A stretch of 64,000 nt of DNA from NCBI GenBank assembly GCA_022577435.1, contig JAKOON010000007.1:1198001-1262000 (forward strand), in the 5' to 3' direction. The notes below the pieces were generated by a model. It was not told the origin of the DNA. It did no database searches and saw only the letters and a list, made by a program, of their open reading frames with translations. Origin of the DNA: Embiotoca jacksoni. Lineage: Eukaryota > Chordata > Actinopteri > Embiotocidae. This document shows positions 36,575 through 48,800 of this stretch, piece after piece. Both the position numbers and the translations under genes were made by a program. Within the stretch, counting starts at the first letter, position 1, and the number at the start of each line of letters is the position of its first letter.

Positions 36575-38346
36575 TACCCCGAAGGGGAGTTCCTCTGTTG
36601 GCGTACAGAGGCCAGGCACAAAGGGAAGCGCCAAGACAAATGCGAGACAGAAACGTGTAGCGAAGTGTTGCCATGGCGCAGAGCAAAATGAAGAAAATAC
36701 TTTACACTTTTCAATACGATGATTAAATTAAAAAAAAAGTTATTATGTTTTCTATATTCTCGACAGTAGAATAAGCCACTATAAACCTATTTGAAGGTGC
36801 AAAAAAAAAAAAAAGATTACCGCGATATACAGTAAAACCGCCAGAATCTCAAAACGTTTTTGCGAATATATATTTTAGCATGTAATTCCTGCTTGGTTTT
36901 AATAAGCTAAATGGATGTCATTCCACACACACGTTGGTCCATTGGACAATTTCCACATTCACTCTCACAGATGACCTTCGTCTGTCAGCGGGAGCAGAGC
37001 CGACCAAGATTAACCCAAAACATCTCTGCACTTCACCATCAGGATAATTGAGAACTTTTCGGCTCCACTCTGCCCCCTGTACTAACGCCAGCACCATTTG
37101 TGAGCACAATGCATAAATCAGCCACTGAGTTGGTCTACGTTTTAATTAAAACACCAATTAACCACAAACTCCCGGGATGCCCACTCCAGGGTGGATGTGT
37201 CATCCTCTCTATGATTATAGGCTGTTCTGCTTTTCTGCTCAGATTGATACCGCTGGTTTCAGAGTTCATTTTACTTCCACAAGCAGCATGTCTGTTGAAA
37301 AGGATATCTTTTTTTTTTGTTTTCAGAGGCAGCATTACATTTTAGGAGATTAGACATTAGTCATGTTTGTATGAAGCTCCTGAATAACCGGCTGAGCAGA
37401 AAAAGGGGGAAACAACTAGCATGGCTCAGTTCACAGGAAACATAATCTACCTGTAAAGTTCACTAAACAGCGCATGATATCTCACCAAGAAATAGTCTGA
37501 CATTTGTGTGCATATTAAATGATTTTGTTACGCTTAATAAGTAAATCTGTTTCCCTTGGTTTCCTGTCTTCCTTCAAAGCTAAGATAACCAATATTGGTT
37601 TGTAGCTTTATTCCTAATGGACGGACATGAGAGCGATATCGATCTTCTCATGACAATAAATAGCTATATCCCCTCAAGCGTCGAACTAAACAGGTTATTG
37701 AGAGCTGATACTGCAAACATCCGTTAGAATATTTTGAAAAACATTATTCGTTTCCCTGTTTAACAAAAACTTGTTTCCAACTGAGGCAGTGTACAGCCGT
37801 TAGGATCTAGAATACATAATACATGTTTCCATTGTGTATTTTAATTGTGCTGCTCTCCGCAGGTGCCGAGAGATATTTGGAAACAGTGTTATTAATGTTA
37901 ACGCTCTGAAAACAGGCTAATGCCGTGTTCTTCTGGATGTCTGCATCTGCCGATACATTTATAGTGTAATAAATCACCAAATTGTATTATTACATGAAAT
38001 TTATAATAAGAAAAAAAAAAAAGAAAAAGGAAAATGCTGTCAGCTCAAATGATAACTTATTGGCTATTGGCAAACATTTGCAATACTGTGCATCCCCTAA
38101 TTTATACTATCTCCTGCTGTGCAACCACTTAACGCTGATTATGATACTTCGTGCTGTGCAAACAACTTAATTCAGCCCATCAAGAGGCCGGTTTAAAAAG
38201 GTAAAACAAAAAGCCTCGGTGGAGTATATGGCAGACGAACCTTGATAGCGATCGGCTGGCTAACCTCAGACTCACACAGGGAGGTGGAGAGGCTGGTACA
38301 CAACACAGCCACCATGCTGAGTACCCCTCCGACACACGCGCACATG

Positions 38347-38350
<4 letters not shown>

Positions 38351-38408
<58 letters not shown>
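38351..38408 (+). repeat. (CA)n microsatellite, about 29 units
   Basis: Uninterrupted CA array. It produces the spurious His/Thr-rich and Cys/Val-rich frames that overlap it. Confidence 0.97.
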
Positions 38409-38412
<4 letters not shown>

Positions 38413-38610
38413 AGCGGAGGCACACAACAACAAAAAAACAAGACACTTGAATTCTTTGAAAACCCAGAACCACCCGGCTCCAACATCCCACGCTAAAGAC
38501 GCAGGGAGGTGAATCAAGGTGTGCAGGGAGTAGAAGGGAGCAGAGAGTTGTGGTCTCCAGGGACGGCGAGTAGAAGAAATCAACTCCTCTTATCAACCTT
38601 CTGCCTACAC

Positions 38611-38612
<2 letters not shown>

Positions 38613-38664
<52 letters not shown>

Positions 38665-38683
38665 ACACACACACACACACACT
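38613..38683 (+). repeat. (CA)n microsatellite with one interruption
   Basis: About 35 CA units with a CCC interruption near 38662, only about 200 bases from the previous array. Confidence 0.97.
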
Positions 38684-38820
38684 GCAGGTCAGTGAGTGGA
38701 CTGGCTGAGAAACGGCTGCCTTACCCAAGCATGATGCTGATTAAATTATCCCCCACTGTTACACCCTCCCTCCCACGAGACATGTCACTCCCACCGCAGA
38801 GGAAATTAGACCACGTAGGG

Positions 38821-38841
38821 AGAGAGAGAGAGAGAGAGAGA
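38821..38841 (+). repeat. (GA)n microsatellite
   Basis: About ten GA units within a purine-rich tract running to about 38860. Confidence 0.9.
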
Positions 38842-40339
38842 CAAAGAGAAAGAGAGGAGATGAGGTAGAGATGCAGAACTGAAAGTGACAAGAGAGACAA
38901 AGACGAGGACAAAAAGAATCTTAATCATTTGAAGGATAAACTGTTCGAGCGCCTCGGCATCGTTTCTCCGCAGCTGAAGCTCCATCAGACGCATCCGGTC
39001 AGAGACAAGTCGCCAGAGCCAGCCGAAGGAAAGTTTCAACTTCAGAAGTCCAAACTACTGACATCAAGGAAATATATGTAGCTTCTCCGTGTTCGCCAAG
39101 CTCAGTTACACTGGAGGCGCAGCAAGAGGATGAAAGTGGTAAAAGATCTAAACGAGGTTGAGCTGGGCTTTTTCCGAATGTTCTGATCGCTGCTGTTTGG
39201 AAGATAGATTTTTGTTTTGTTGTTGGCTTTCCTTCTGTATCAGGTAAATGAATTATGAGAAAGAATCGTGATCTCAATTCTTAAGCAAGAAAATCAGGAT
39301 TCAATGTGACGATGAGTCTTTAAAAAAAAAAAAAAATCGGGACACTTGCCTAACAAGCAGGTCAAATGCTTCAAACATAATTCTCCACAGACATGCATGG
39401 TTTCCAGGAGATGTTTTTTTTAGGATGGTATATGGTAAGCATTGTTGGTAAACATCAGCTTGTCAGTATCATCATTGAGGGTGTGTTACCCTCACAGAGC
39501 CAAGGACTAGCTGACAAAAAAAAGAAAAGAAAATCACACGTCACAATATTGTTGACCAAATGCCTAAATATCGATATTGCATCAGTATTCCAGGGATGAC
39601 TATTGGTGCCTTACAAATATGACATGTTACCAAAACAAGATCTGTTGTGGACATAACTACTAAGTGGGTAAAGGCAAATAATAGAACAACTCGAACAGTC
39701 TGGTAACAACAGTTATGACAATATCTATGGAGATATCAATCTGCATAATATCAATATATGTTGGCCACCTTAAACAGAGCCACTGGCACAGTTGGAGTAT
39801 CTTAATCCTGTTATATATTTTGATTTGCTGGTTCTTATAATGTGAAAACATCGACGTAAGAAGACCTTTAAACGGCCTGTGGAATTCAATTCAATGTTCA
39901 TATTGATTTCCCCGAAAACTCATTCACATAAACACGGATCACCGACACGATGTAAGTCAGTCACAGGACAAACCCGATCTGAATCATTTCAACAACAACA
40001 ACAAAAAAGTTTGAATGGCAAGTTACAAAACTGCAGCTTCCTCCTTCCAAAGATCATAACACAGACCGAATCGGTCCCGGGGTGGCATTTCACTTTAAGA
40101 AGGCTAAATACATGATTCATTTTCCACCGAGAACATTATTCAAATGTTCAATGGAGTGGGTGCCAACAAAATCAGTTAAAGTCCTAATTATATGCTGGGA
40201 TTTCTGTCTCAGCCCACTCTGTTCTTACATCCCCAGCAGTGAGAAATTCTGCAGCTGGCTAGTGAAAAGAAAACAGCGAGCAACATTTAGGTTCTCAGTT
40301 TCTAATGTTTTACAGAAATACATTTAGCCATAGAAACAC

Positions 40340-40341
<2 letters not shown>

Positions 40342-40375
<34 letters not shown>
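40342..40375 (+). repeat. (TG)n microsatellite
   Basis: About 16 uninterrupted TG units. Confidence 0.95.
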
Positions 40376-41415
40376 CCAGCGAGGTTTGCACCGTATACGA
40401 GATTTAGCTGATTAATGTAATTTTTAGCAGCGGGCACTTTCTTCTGAGGAGCTGTGAAAAAAAAAAAAAGAAATCGCTGTTTCTGATGTACGCGGATCTT
40501 CCCCCATCAACAAGAAAATGAAAAGTCAACAGCTACTCAACTCAACAGTGGATTTGTTGAGAATATAGTGGTGCCACCGCTCTGCCAAAAGCTTTGTGAG
40601 TGAATCCTCCATAATTAAAAGTGAGGCAATTCTTTTAACGAGTCTCTTCTTTACAGGATGCCTTTAATGCAATGCCATTAGGCTCCTCCACCCACCCGCT
40701 AAATGCTAAATGTCCCAGCGTGCTTGCTGCTCTGTTGTAAAACCCTTGTTTTCATCATTTTTTTTTTTTAAAAGCACATCTTCTTTCTGTTGTGTCCTAT
40801 TACAAAGGCTGCCTTCACCCACATGACCTCCACTGCCGCCCCGCTTCTTCGGCGTTCCTTGAACTTTCTGAAAGCCTTGAAGCCACATTTCTCTCCTTTG
40901 CGAGGTGCTTCAGATAACGAAGGAATATCAGAACGCTTGTACATTAACATTTTTGGAGGGATTTTTCACACCTGTTTTAGGGAAGACCCTTGACACCAGA
41001 TGCTTTTAAGTATATTCTATATGGCTAGCTTTATTTTTTTTTGTTGCTCCCCAGGAACTTTACGAACCAGACAGTATCCGTTGCCCGTGATTTATCTTCA
41101 TTGGAGACGGACGTCTTCAAATATTTAAGCAAGTGCAAAAAAAAAATTATAATAATCATAGCTGGAGTCACCGAGTTTTGCGAAAGCTCAAAGCCAATAT
41201 TGAAGTCCCAGGGCTAACTTTATGACAGCTGGTGTGCCAGCAGTTCCTTTGCATCCCACCTGCCATGGAGTGACGCCAAGTCAAAGATCAGATTTCCCCT
41301 GTTGCCCCTGGGCTTCTGAGAGAGAATGAGATTCAATTAAAACTTAATATCAGCCCTCTGTGGAACTCCTGGCAGGTGTACACAACAGATGAGTGCTTGA
41401 GCCAGTTAATGTCAC

Positions 41416-41419
<4 letters not shown>

Positions 41420-41504
<85 letters not shown>
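41420..41504 (+). repeat. (CA)n microsatellite, about 42 units
   Basis: The longest dinucleotide array in the window, uninterrupted. Confidence 0.97.
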
Positions 41505-41506
<2 letters not shown>

Positions 41507-42984
41507 TAGGGGGCCTCATTTGTGTCGCAGCTAAAATTAAAAATCATGGATTTCCACAATAATGTGTTCAAAAGTGATAATCGTCTGAAATAACTGGGTT
41601 AAAAAAAGAAAACGATCACGCTGTTCTGGTACAGAAAAAAACAAAACAAAAGAACAACAACAACAACAAGGGAAAATCAAGGCTCAATAAGACACCGTCA
41701 TACCTCTTTGGGTAACACTTGAACAGAGGCGAGTTGCAGACAAAGTTGAGCACTGCTGACAGTTAACCGTGTTTCTGGGATTTGTTTTGTGTCGCAGGGG
41801 TCTCATCCTCTTCCCTTGTTTAAATGCAACAACGGCAGACAGTGACAGATTACGAGTGAACGCATGGCTGCATATTCTGCCCGCACGGAACAACTTTAAA
41901 TGTCAGTTTGGATCAGCACCTTTGTGCCCTTTTTTCGTTTGCTGTTGTTGTTGTTGTTGACCGGCACGGCGCTGTAGGCAAAGATACAGATGTTAGGTGT
42001 CTATATATTGCGTCCTCACACAGGTCTGTTGAATCTATCGTGTAATTTTAAAGAAACTTAATTTTTTTTTTTGTTGGAGAATCTGACAATTTTTCTGCTT
42101 TGCACAGACTAAGTACCTGTGTGTGCAGTTTGAAGACATTATGAACAGTGACACCAGCCTTCTGGAGCTCCTGTTACTGAATGTGTTTGAATGTGAACTT
42201 TCTTCACTTATGCAATGGGAGGTTCACTTCCAAATATGACAATTAACTACTTTCTATATTGAAGCCTGTTTTCACAAACGCAGTAAAATACTGTGGGGAT
42301 GACATTAGTCTGTATGATTGATACATGTTGTAAAAAGCACAATGTTGAGCACGTTTTCTTATAGACATGATGTTGGCCCTGAAAAACAAGTTGTATACTT
42401 TAAATGAACAGTTAGAATATTTGTCAATGAAAGAGAAGAATAACTATATAAGAAAACATACACCTAATATAAGCTGCGTATACAACAAGAGCTGGGCAAT
42501 GGCTCATAAATAAACGATGATTAAACAGTGACCAACGACACGGTCACATCCAATGCATACTTTTACTATTTTTTATTTCTATTCTTTTAATTTTATGTGT
42601 TGTAATTTGAACATCTGAAAGCTGGGAACGTGAAGATTAATTTGAGATGGTGTATCTGACGTAGATATCATGACCCGGTTAGTGTTTGGTCATCTCTTTT
42701 CTAAGATACCAGGATCCTCAGGTAAAACTGAGAGTGAAAGAGTGAAAGTCGGCCGAAGGGTCTCTGAGGCTTAAAACATCTTTTTATGCCTTTATGCAAA
42801 GCACCTTAAATTGCACTTGCGTATATAATGTGCAAAGCAAATAAACTTACTTCAGCGGTATTTTCAACCTCTCTGAGGCACCACTAGCTTCCGCCAGTCT
42901 TCGAGCTTTTATTATTATTATTATTAGCTCTTTGCTCGCTTATTGGTAAAAAGTCCGCCTGCGTGTTCGCCTTACATCGTGTCA

Positions 42985-43195
42985 GATGCAGACGCCGCTC
43001 CCACTAGTTGATTCGGACCCGCTCGGTTTTGCTCTTTTTGATGGCTTCGCAGAAATATCTGAAATTAGCTTTTCCTTCGCCATTTTCTTCCGCCGCTGCT
43101 GTTTGGCTGCACCTGTTTGTGGACACGTCACCGTGAACTTTGACCTATCTCAGCTCATACGTCACTTCCTGCCGGACGGAAAGTTTGAAATTTAA
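42985..43195 (-). promoter_or_regulatory. Possible minus-strand promoter with ETS/CRE composite site
   Basis: On the minus strand CAGGAAGTGACGT (43159-43171) combines an ETS core (GGAAGTG) with a CRE-like TGACGT, an arrangement typical of housekeeping promoters. Downstream on the same strand is an ATG at 43083 in good context (GAAGAAAATGGCG) opening a 33-codon frame (MAKEKLISDISAKPSKRAKP...) with a stop at 42982. GTAAG-type donors follow near 42975 and 42853. The GC and CpG content rises here. No downstream exon was recognised, so this may be a promoter, a noncoding first exon or chance. Confidence 0.3.
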
Positions 43196-43754
43196 GATCC
43201 ACTTTTAACTATTTACTGAAATATGCATATTATTAGGAAATAAAATTTACCAACACAGATTAAATCTAACTTTTTAAAATACAAAATATGTATATATTCT
43301 TTTAATTTTTTTTAGTTATGGACATGCAGGTCCTCTTCTCTCTGCCTGAGAGAGAGAGCCTATGTTAGCCCACAAAAAAAAAAATTATAAATAGATTCTC
43401 AACAAAATTGACTCAGTGGTTCAAAATTATAGCATTTGGAAGCTATATGATGTTTTTTTTTTCGACCATAACTCAGTGCCTCTGTCATACAGTTGCTACT
43501 CATGGAGGAATTTCACCATATAGGAGAAGACAGTGAACTCTGGCTGATGCCATTTGTGGTCTAGTCCTGTGTGGATTTGGCAGACCTTCCTCAGGCTGTT
43601 TACAAATGGATAGAAAAAAAAAGTAACCTCAACTACAACATGAACCTTAAGTTTAACTATCTATAACTACAAAATTATTGATGGGTACAGAATGTCGGGG
43701 GCAAACACAGCCTGGGAGAAAGTGTTGCCTTGAAATCTCAGTTCAGCGGAAAAG

Positions 43755-43755
43755 C

Positions 43756-43796
<41 letters not shown>
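43755..43796 (+). repeat. (CAA)14 microsatellite
   Basis: Fourteen uninterrupted CAA units; the opposite strand reads as a poly-Cys frame that is an artefact. Confidence 0.97.
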
Positions 43797-43798
<2 letters not shown>

Positions 43799-44059
43799 AT
43801 GTTGCTCACCATAATAGGTGTTAGGAGTCATGTACAGAAAATCTGTGTTCCCCTGAAGAATGGATAAATATACTATATTCTGTTTTAGAGGGCGAGGCTG
43901 ACTCTTCACACTTAGTGAAATAACATAATGTTCATTTATCTTTGAGCACATGGGTAATTTAGCCTTTAGAGCCTCAAACTTGCACCCTGTACGATCTATA
44001 AATACATTTTCTACACACACACACATGCTTTTGAACACTCGTCTGAATCGATACACTCA

Positions 44060-44076
44060 CCCCCCCCCCCCCCCCC
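44060..44076 (+). repeat. Poly-C tract
   Basis: Seventeen C followed directly by an A run. Confidence 0.9.
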
Positions 44077-45149
44077 AAAAAAAATCTCTTCTCTTCAACA
44101 CAAAACATTCTAGACAATGATTGTTTACACAAATGCCTCCAACACAAAGCAGGCATTGTCTTTCAGCTACCTGATTCAAGCAAATCCTCCCACTTCCCAA
44201 AATGTCATCTCCTTTCATGGCTTCCAACTGAGGCCACACAATGAACTTAAGCTGAAACCACACAGGAAGCAGGAGCTAATTCTGCCTCTGTATTGGACGA
44301 CTCCATTAACCATAATCCCCTTTGGCGCGCTAGAGGTGAATCCAACACATGACTGCTATTGAGGAGGAATTTGTCTTTTACACGGAGGGTTTTTGCAGCC
44401 TCATGATGTCAGGAGAGGGGACAGGGGTAGTTGTTGGTGCAGAGGAGAGGCGGAGGATATTAGATGGTTGTTAGTTTGGGTGAAATGGTTCAAGAATGAA
44501 AAAAATTTGAGTTGGCACCTTCATGAATTAAGACTTTACAAGATACACTCTTAAAGCCCCAAATACAGAACTTAGTCACCCGTATACATTTAGGCGCACT
44601 CATTCAGCAGTGTGAAGAGTTTAAGATGAAGATGAAAAAAAATATGCATGAAAGCATAATGTCAGCTTAAAATTCCAAAAGTTACTTTGAAGAATATTTG
44701 AAGCGGGGAAGATTTCTGAGAAGGTTTGAACATTAAGAGAAAAACATTACTTCTATTTTTTTTTGGCTCAGATCTCCGAGATGTCAAAGGCTTTTTCAAG
44801 TCTATCCCACAAGATTTTGTCCACACAAAGAACATAATGTGTGTAAATCTGCAGCTTATAAACCTTCTCAAGTAAACAGAAGTTAGCAAAGGCCAACCAG
44901 CTAAGTTGCAGTTTACATCCGTGATTTGTGATATAGGGATGTAGAAGTAAAGTTCATTATCTTGACTTTGTTAAGCTGTGTTGTTGTTTGCTGCACACTG
45001 CTTCAATGTGTAAACACATTAAGAATGAAAAAAACATAAATAAACAAAAAAACAACTCAACTTATTTGGTTTAGATGTAGACAGTGCTTCCAATATGGAT
45101 GTTGCTGCAACAAAAAAAAAAGCACAGCAGATCAATACAATCACCACAG

Positions 45150-45545
45150 TTCCAAGAAAGACACCCAAGATCACCATTTCAGTATCCGATCAAATGTAAA
45201 ATATGATTACAATGTCCTCTTCTGTTCCTGAGTTAAAATGAATAATGGCCAGAAATTGTTTTTTGCAGAACATTATGATGTTGTCATGAAGCTGACCTTT
45301 AACCTTTTGGCTATAAAATATCATCACTTAGTGATTTTATCCTGTTAGACATTAACATTGCATTTTGTCATACTTAATGAATTCTTGAGGTATTGTCACA
45401 CATTTGTTTCATTAAATCACACTGACCTTTGAACTTTGACCCCTAAATCCTAATCGCTGAGTCCAAGTGAACTCCCTGCAGCTATTCCTAAAATATGCCT
45501 TCAACATGGAGGCATAGAAACAAAAAAAAAGTCCTACAGAAACCA
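45150..45545 (+). repeat. CTTTGACC-type dispersed fish repeat, copy 1
   Basis: Blocks in order: CCAAGATCACCATTTCAGTA, AAGCTGACCTTTAACCTTTTGG with TATAAAATATCATCACTT, then TGACCTTTGAACTTTGACCCC followed by TAATCGCTGAGTCCAAGTGAA and GGAGGCATAGAAAC. The same order occurs at 51206-51590. The CTTTGACC, CTAATCAGTTCAT and terminal GGCATA signature matches a repeat I remember as abundant in teleost introns. Confidence 0.75.
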
Positions 45546-45854
45546 ACATAAACTTAGATTAAAAACAATGAACATGATGAATCTGTTTTTTTACAGCTTC
45601 TTTTTTGTATGCACCACTGGTTGCAGCTGAATGTTGTAGTTAGAAGGCATCTGTTCCTCAATCTATCTGAGCCAATTTAGGCAGGCGAAAAGACAATTCA
45701 TCTGCTGGTGATTCATCATTATGTCTCCATAACAACCGTAGTATTTATGTAATGCTGTAATTGTCAAATGTTCAGTATAAGCGGGCTTTTGTAATTTGGT
45801 CTTGATGTCTGAAGTATATTTTTCAGTAACTGGGACATCTTTCCTATATTTAAC

Positions 45855-45872
45855 TTTTTTTTTTTTTTTTTT
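45855..45872. repeat. Poly-T tract
   Basis: Eighteen T followed by ATATAC. Confidence 0.9.
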
Positions 45873-48800
45873 ATATACAAATGGCTTCTTCTGCTGAATC
45901 CCAGCCAGATGTTTTCCCTACAAAGGGCTCCCAGACTGCCTACTCCAAAAATGAACTGGAGAAAATCAGTGCGCACGAGTTTGACTGTGAAAGTTGGCAT
46001 ACAAAAAGCAGATAAACACACAGATGTCATGGTATGTTCAAATAACAAACTTCAATGTTATTTCAAAATGTGTTAAATGTGAAGATTTTCTATGATATTG
46101 TGTGACAAGTAGATCAAATTTATTTAATTGACTTTCACACTATAGACATCTACATATTGACATCAGTAAATAGCTTTGGGGTTTTCTATGATGGTATTTC
46201 ATTCATTACCAGATGTTGCATTGTACAACTACAGTCTTTTCTTCCTTAAAAAAAAAAGAACTGTAAGAACAACATAATGTACTTAAACATCAGAATAAAA
46301 TGAGATTAATCTACAACAACACTGCAAGGGATAAGAGCACATCACTTTTCATCAACAGAAAAGTGACATGATCATACTGGGAAAACAACATAAATGTTAA
46401 GTGAATGTTCATTAAAGCAGCATCAAATGATGTTTGAGTCATACTATGAAAACATCCAAATATCTGGAGAAATATGCATCACTTAGGTTTTGAAGTTTTA
46501 TATGGTGTGTAAGCCAAAAATTGCCTACAGGGCATGGCCATTTATGTAGTCATATACCAAGTCACCCAGAATGTAAGTTCAATATCAATACTTTTGAACT
46601 CTGGTTTGGCCTCCACCTTCCCCTTGGAAAAAAAACAAAAACAATACAGCTACTTAGTTGCTAAATTTTCTGTCTTTACTTCCCACAGCAGCTAAAAGGC
46701 AACTAAAATAAACTAAAAGCTTTGTCCAGCTGTGGAGACGAGTGTTTCAATATGCATACTGCCATTTATGGGTGACTGATTTGCATCCATGCAGCAATTT
46801 AGTTAGTACTCAAATCAAAAATATTGATTAGGTTTAAAAGGTTCTGCCACCTGTGATATTACAGTTCAACCTTTCAAATATCTTTAAGTATGAATAATAA
46901 TAAGTTCATTTGTTTTTTCTTTATTTTTCTGATCGTGTTTTATTGTTTACATTCAGTTACATTTCCCATGATTCATTCAGAGAGTGTGGCAGAACGTATT
47001 TTATTATTAGTTTTGAGTATGATATGGAAAGCAAAATTGACAATATCAATAGTGGATTGGTAAATTACAGCTGCACTGGGCTCTGTTATATTGAAGCTCC
47101 TGCCAGTGAGGAAATGCATATTTTAACTTATGAGATGATAATGAACGTCTCACTGAATTGTTGCTGAATACTGGAACAAAGTCCAAAATGTGCTGTTGCT
47201 GACAGAGCTCCACAATAAATGACATGAGGGGAAACCCAGCGCTTGCTTTATAACGTCGGCCTGCAGAAAAGGCCGCGTTGATTTGTAGTAGAAACCACAC
47301 ACAGCCCACTCCACCTCTACCTCTACGTACTGCGCCCGACCAACCACTTTATCTCAAAGTGAGTGCGAAAGCTGATTAAACATTTTCACCTGCAGCTCAA
47401 CCCTCTTCGCCTCCAAAAAAAAGAGAAAAGTCTCATCTCAGCAGACAGGAGGGTAATTGAGGTTTCACCTTAGTTTCTTCCACAGTGGAGATTCACAGAA
47501 TAATATACTGGAGATGGAAGGTCATTGTTCCCAGCAGCCTGCATTTTCACTTTTTTATTTTTTGGACCTCAGGACTGACATTGATGATGATGCGTTGCTT
47601 TGTTCATGCCCGCTGAAGAGATGTCTTATTAAAGTGCAAAAGCTTTCTGTTCGGGAGGGGCAACGGGGTCTCACACTCTGTATGAGAGTAAATTCAGGCA
47701 AAAATGGGAATTTAATATCTGAACCTGAGTCCATCTTGTTGAAGAACCTTCTCTTCACACCAGAGTGGATCCAAGAGATCTGTCAGTACATTAACTCCTG
47801 GAAATCAGAAAAGCTATAAACCTGACCTCATATTGATAAGCCGATTCAGTCTATATAAACTCTACCTGGATATTCTTACTGTAGGAAGATCATCAGGTCA
47901 CACTCTTCTCTCACGCTGCAATGATTAACCTATTAACCTTGCTGTGAAATGCATAAATGGATTACAGGATTTTATAACGAAAATAATAATGATGTTGTCA
48001 AATAGCACATAGAGCACGAGTTTCCTCTGATTTTGATATTAGCTAACAATGATTAACATTCATAATTGTCTCTTTCCCACACTCTGAAGCGGAGGACAGC
48101 GGTCATGCTTCTAGAACGCCTTTTTTGCATGTGTTGTGAATGCTAATCGAACTGGAGATGCTGTAACCGGTCTGAAATGTTGATGCACAGGGTGACAAAA
48201 ATGCCCACACAAGGGCTGAACGAATCCTAAAGTTCATTCATTGATCTGCCATTATAGGCCGCGGTGACACAACGCGTTCGGGCAGCAGGGTGACAAAGGC
48301 AGGTGGACCTCTTCAGCTGGAGAGGTTACTCCATCCAGAATCTGAACCTGTCCACTGCACGTATATAAGACAGGATGAAAATTTTTTTTTTTTCTGAATC
48401 ACATTTTTATTATAAGTAATGACATCCAACAAAAACACGTGATTCTCCGCAGAGTTTGAACAGTTTGTGTCACTGAATTTTATCTCACTGATATCATCCT
48501 TGCTGTTTATAAAGTTAACACTAAACAAAATCAAACATAATACTGCAACTTCTCATTAAAATTGTTGCACTGGTGAAATGCATGTTGGCTTTTATTGTGA
48601 AGCATCTTGATTAAATATTGTAATGAGCGATAGAACAAAAAGGATTAGCCATAGTTAACCTCAGTAATTTGGATTGTAAACGGACAACTAATTTGCTCCT
48701 CTGTTGCATCAAAAGAGATGTTTAAAAAGTGTTTGCTTTTGTAAAAAACAACACATTTGCTGTATCCAACAGTAACCACAGGTGTCACCATGTCAGCCTG

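Larger units (their letters stand above)
34990..42980. other. Gene-poor spacer, fourth part
   Basis: No gene is supported. It holds the CT array at 35216-35235, a GC-richer block at 36000-36690 with overlapping frames and a CTCF-like motif, three large CA arrays and one GT array, and repeat-poor segments near 37850-37990, 40610-40740 and 41165-41400 that look like possible conserved noncoding DNA. Confidence 0.55.
43196..45149. other. Spacer with no recognised gene
   Basis: AT-rich DNA with a CAA array, a 17-base C tract (44060-44076) and A/T tracts. Nothing else was recognised. Confidence 0.55.

Noticed and set aside
38180..38728. 182-codon minus-strand frame rich in Cys-Val repeats
   Set aside because: The frame is created by two CA microsatellites read on the opposite strand.
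43667..44056. 129-codon minus-strand frame with a run of Cys
   Set aside because: The Cys run is the reverse strand of a (CAA)14 microsatellite, and the flanking residues show no protein features.
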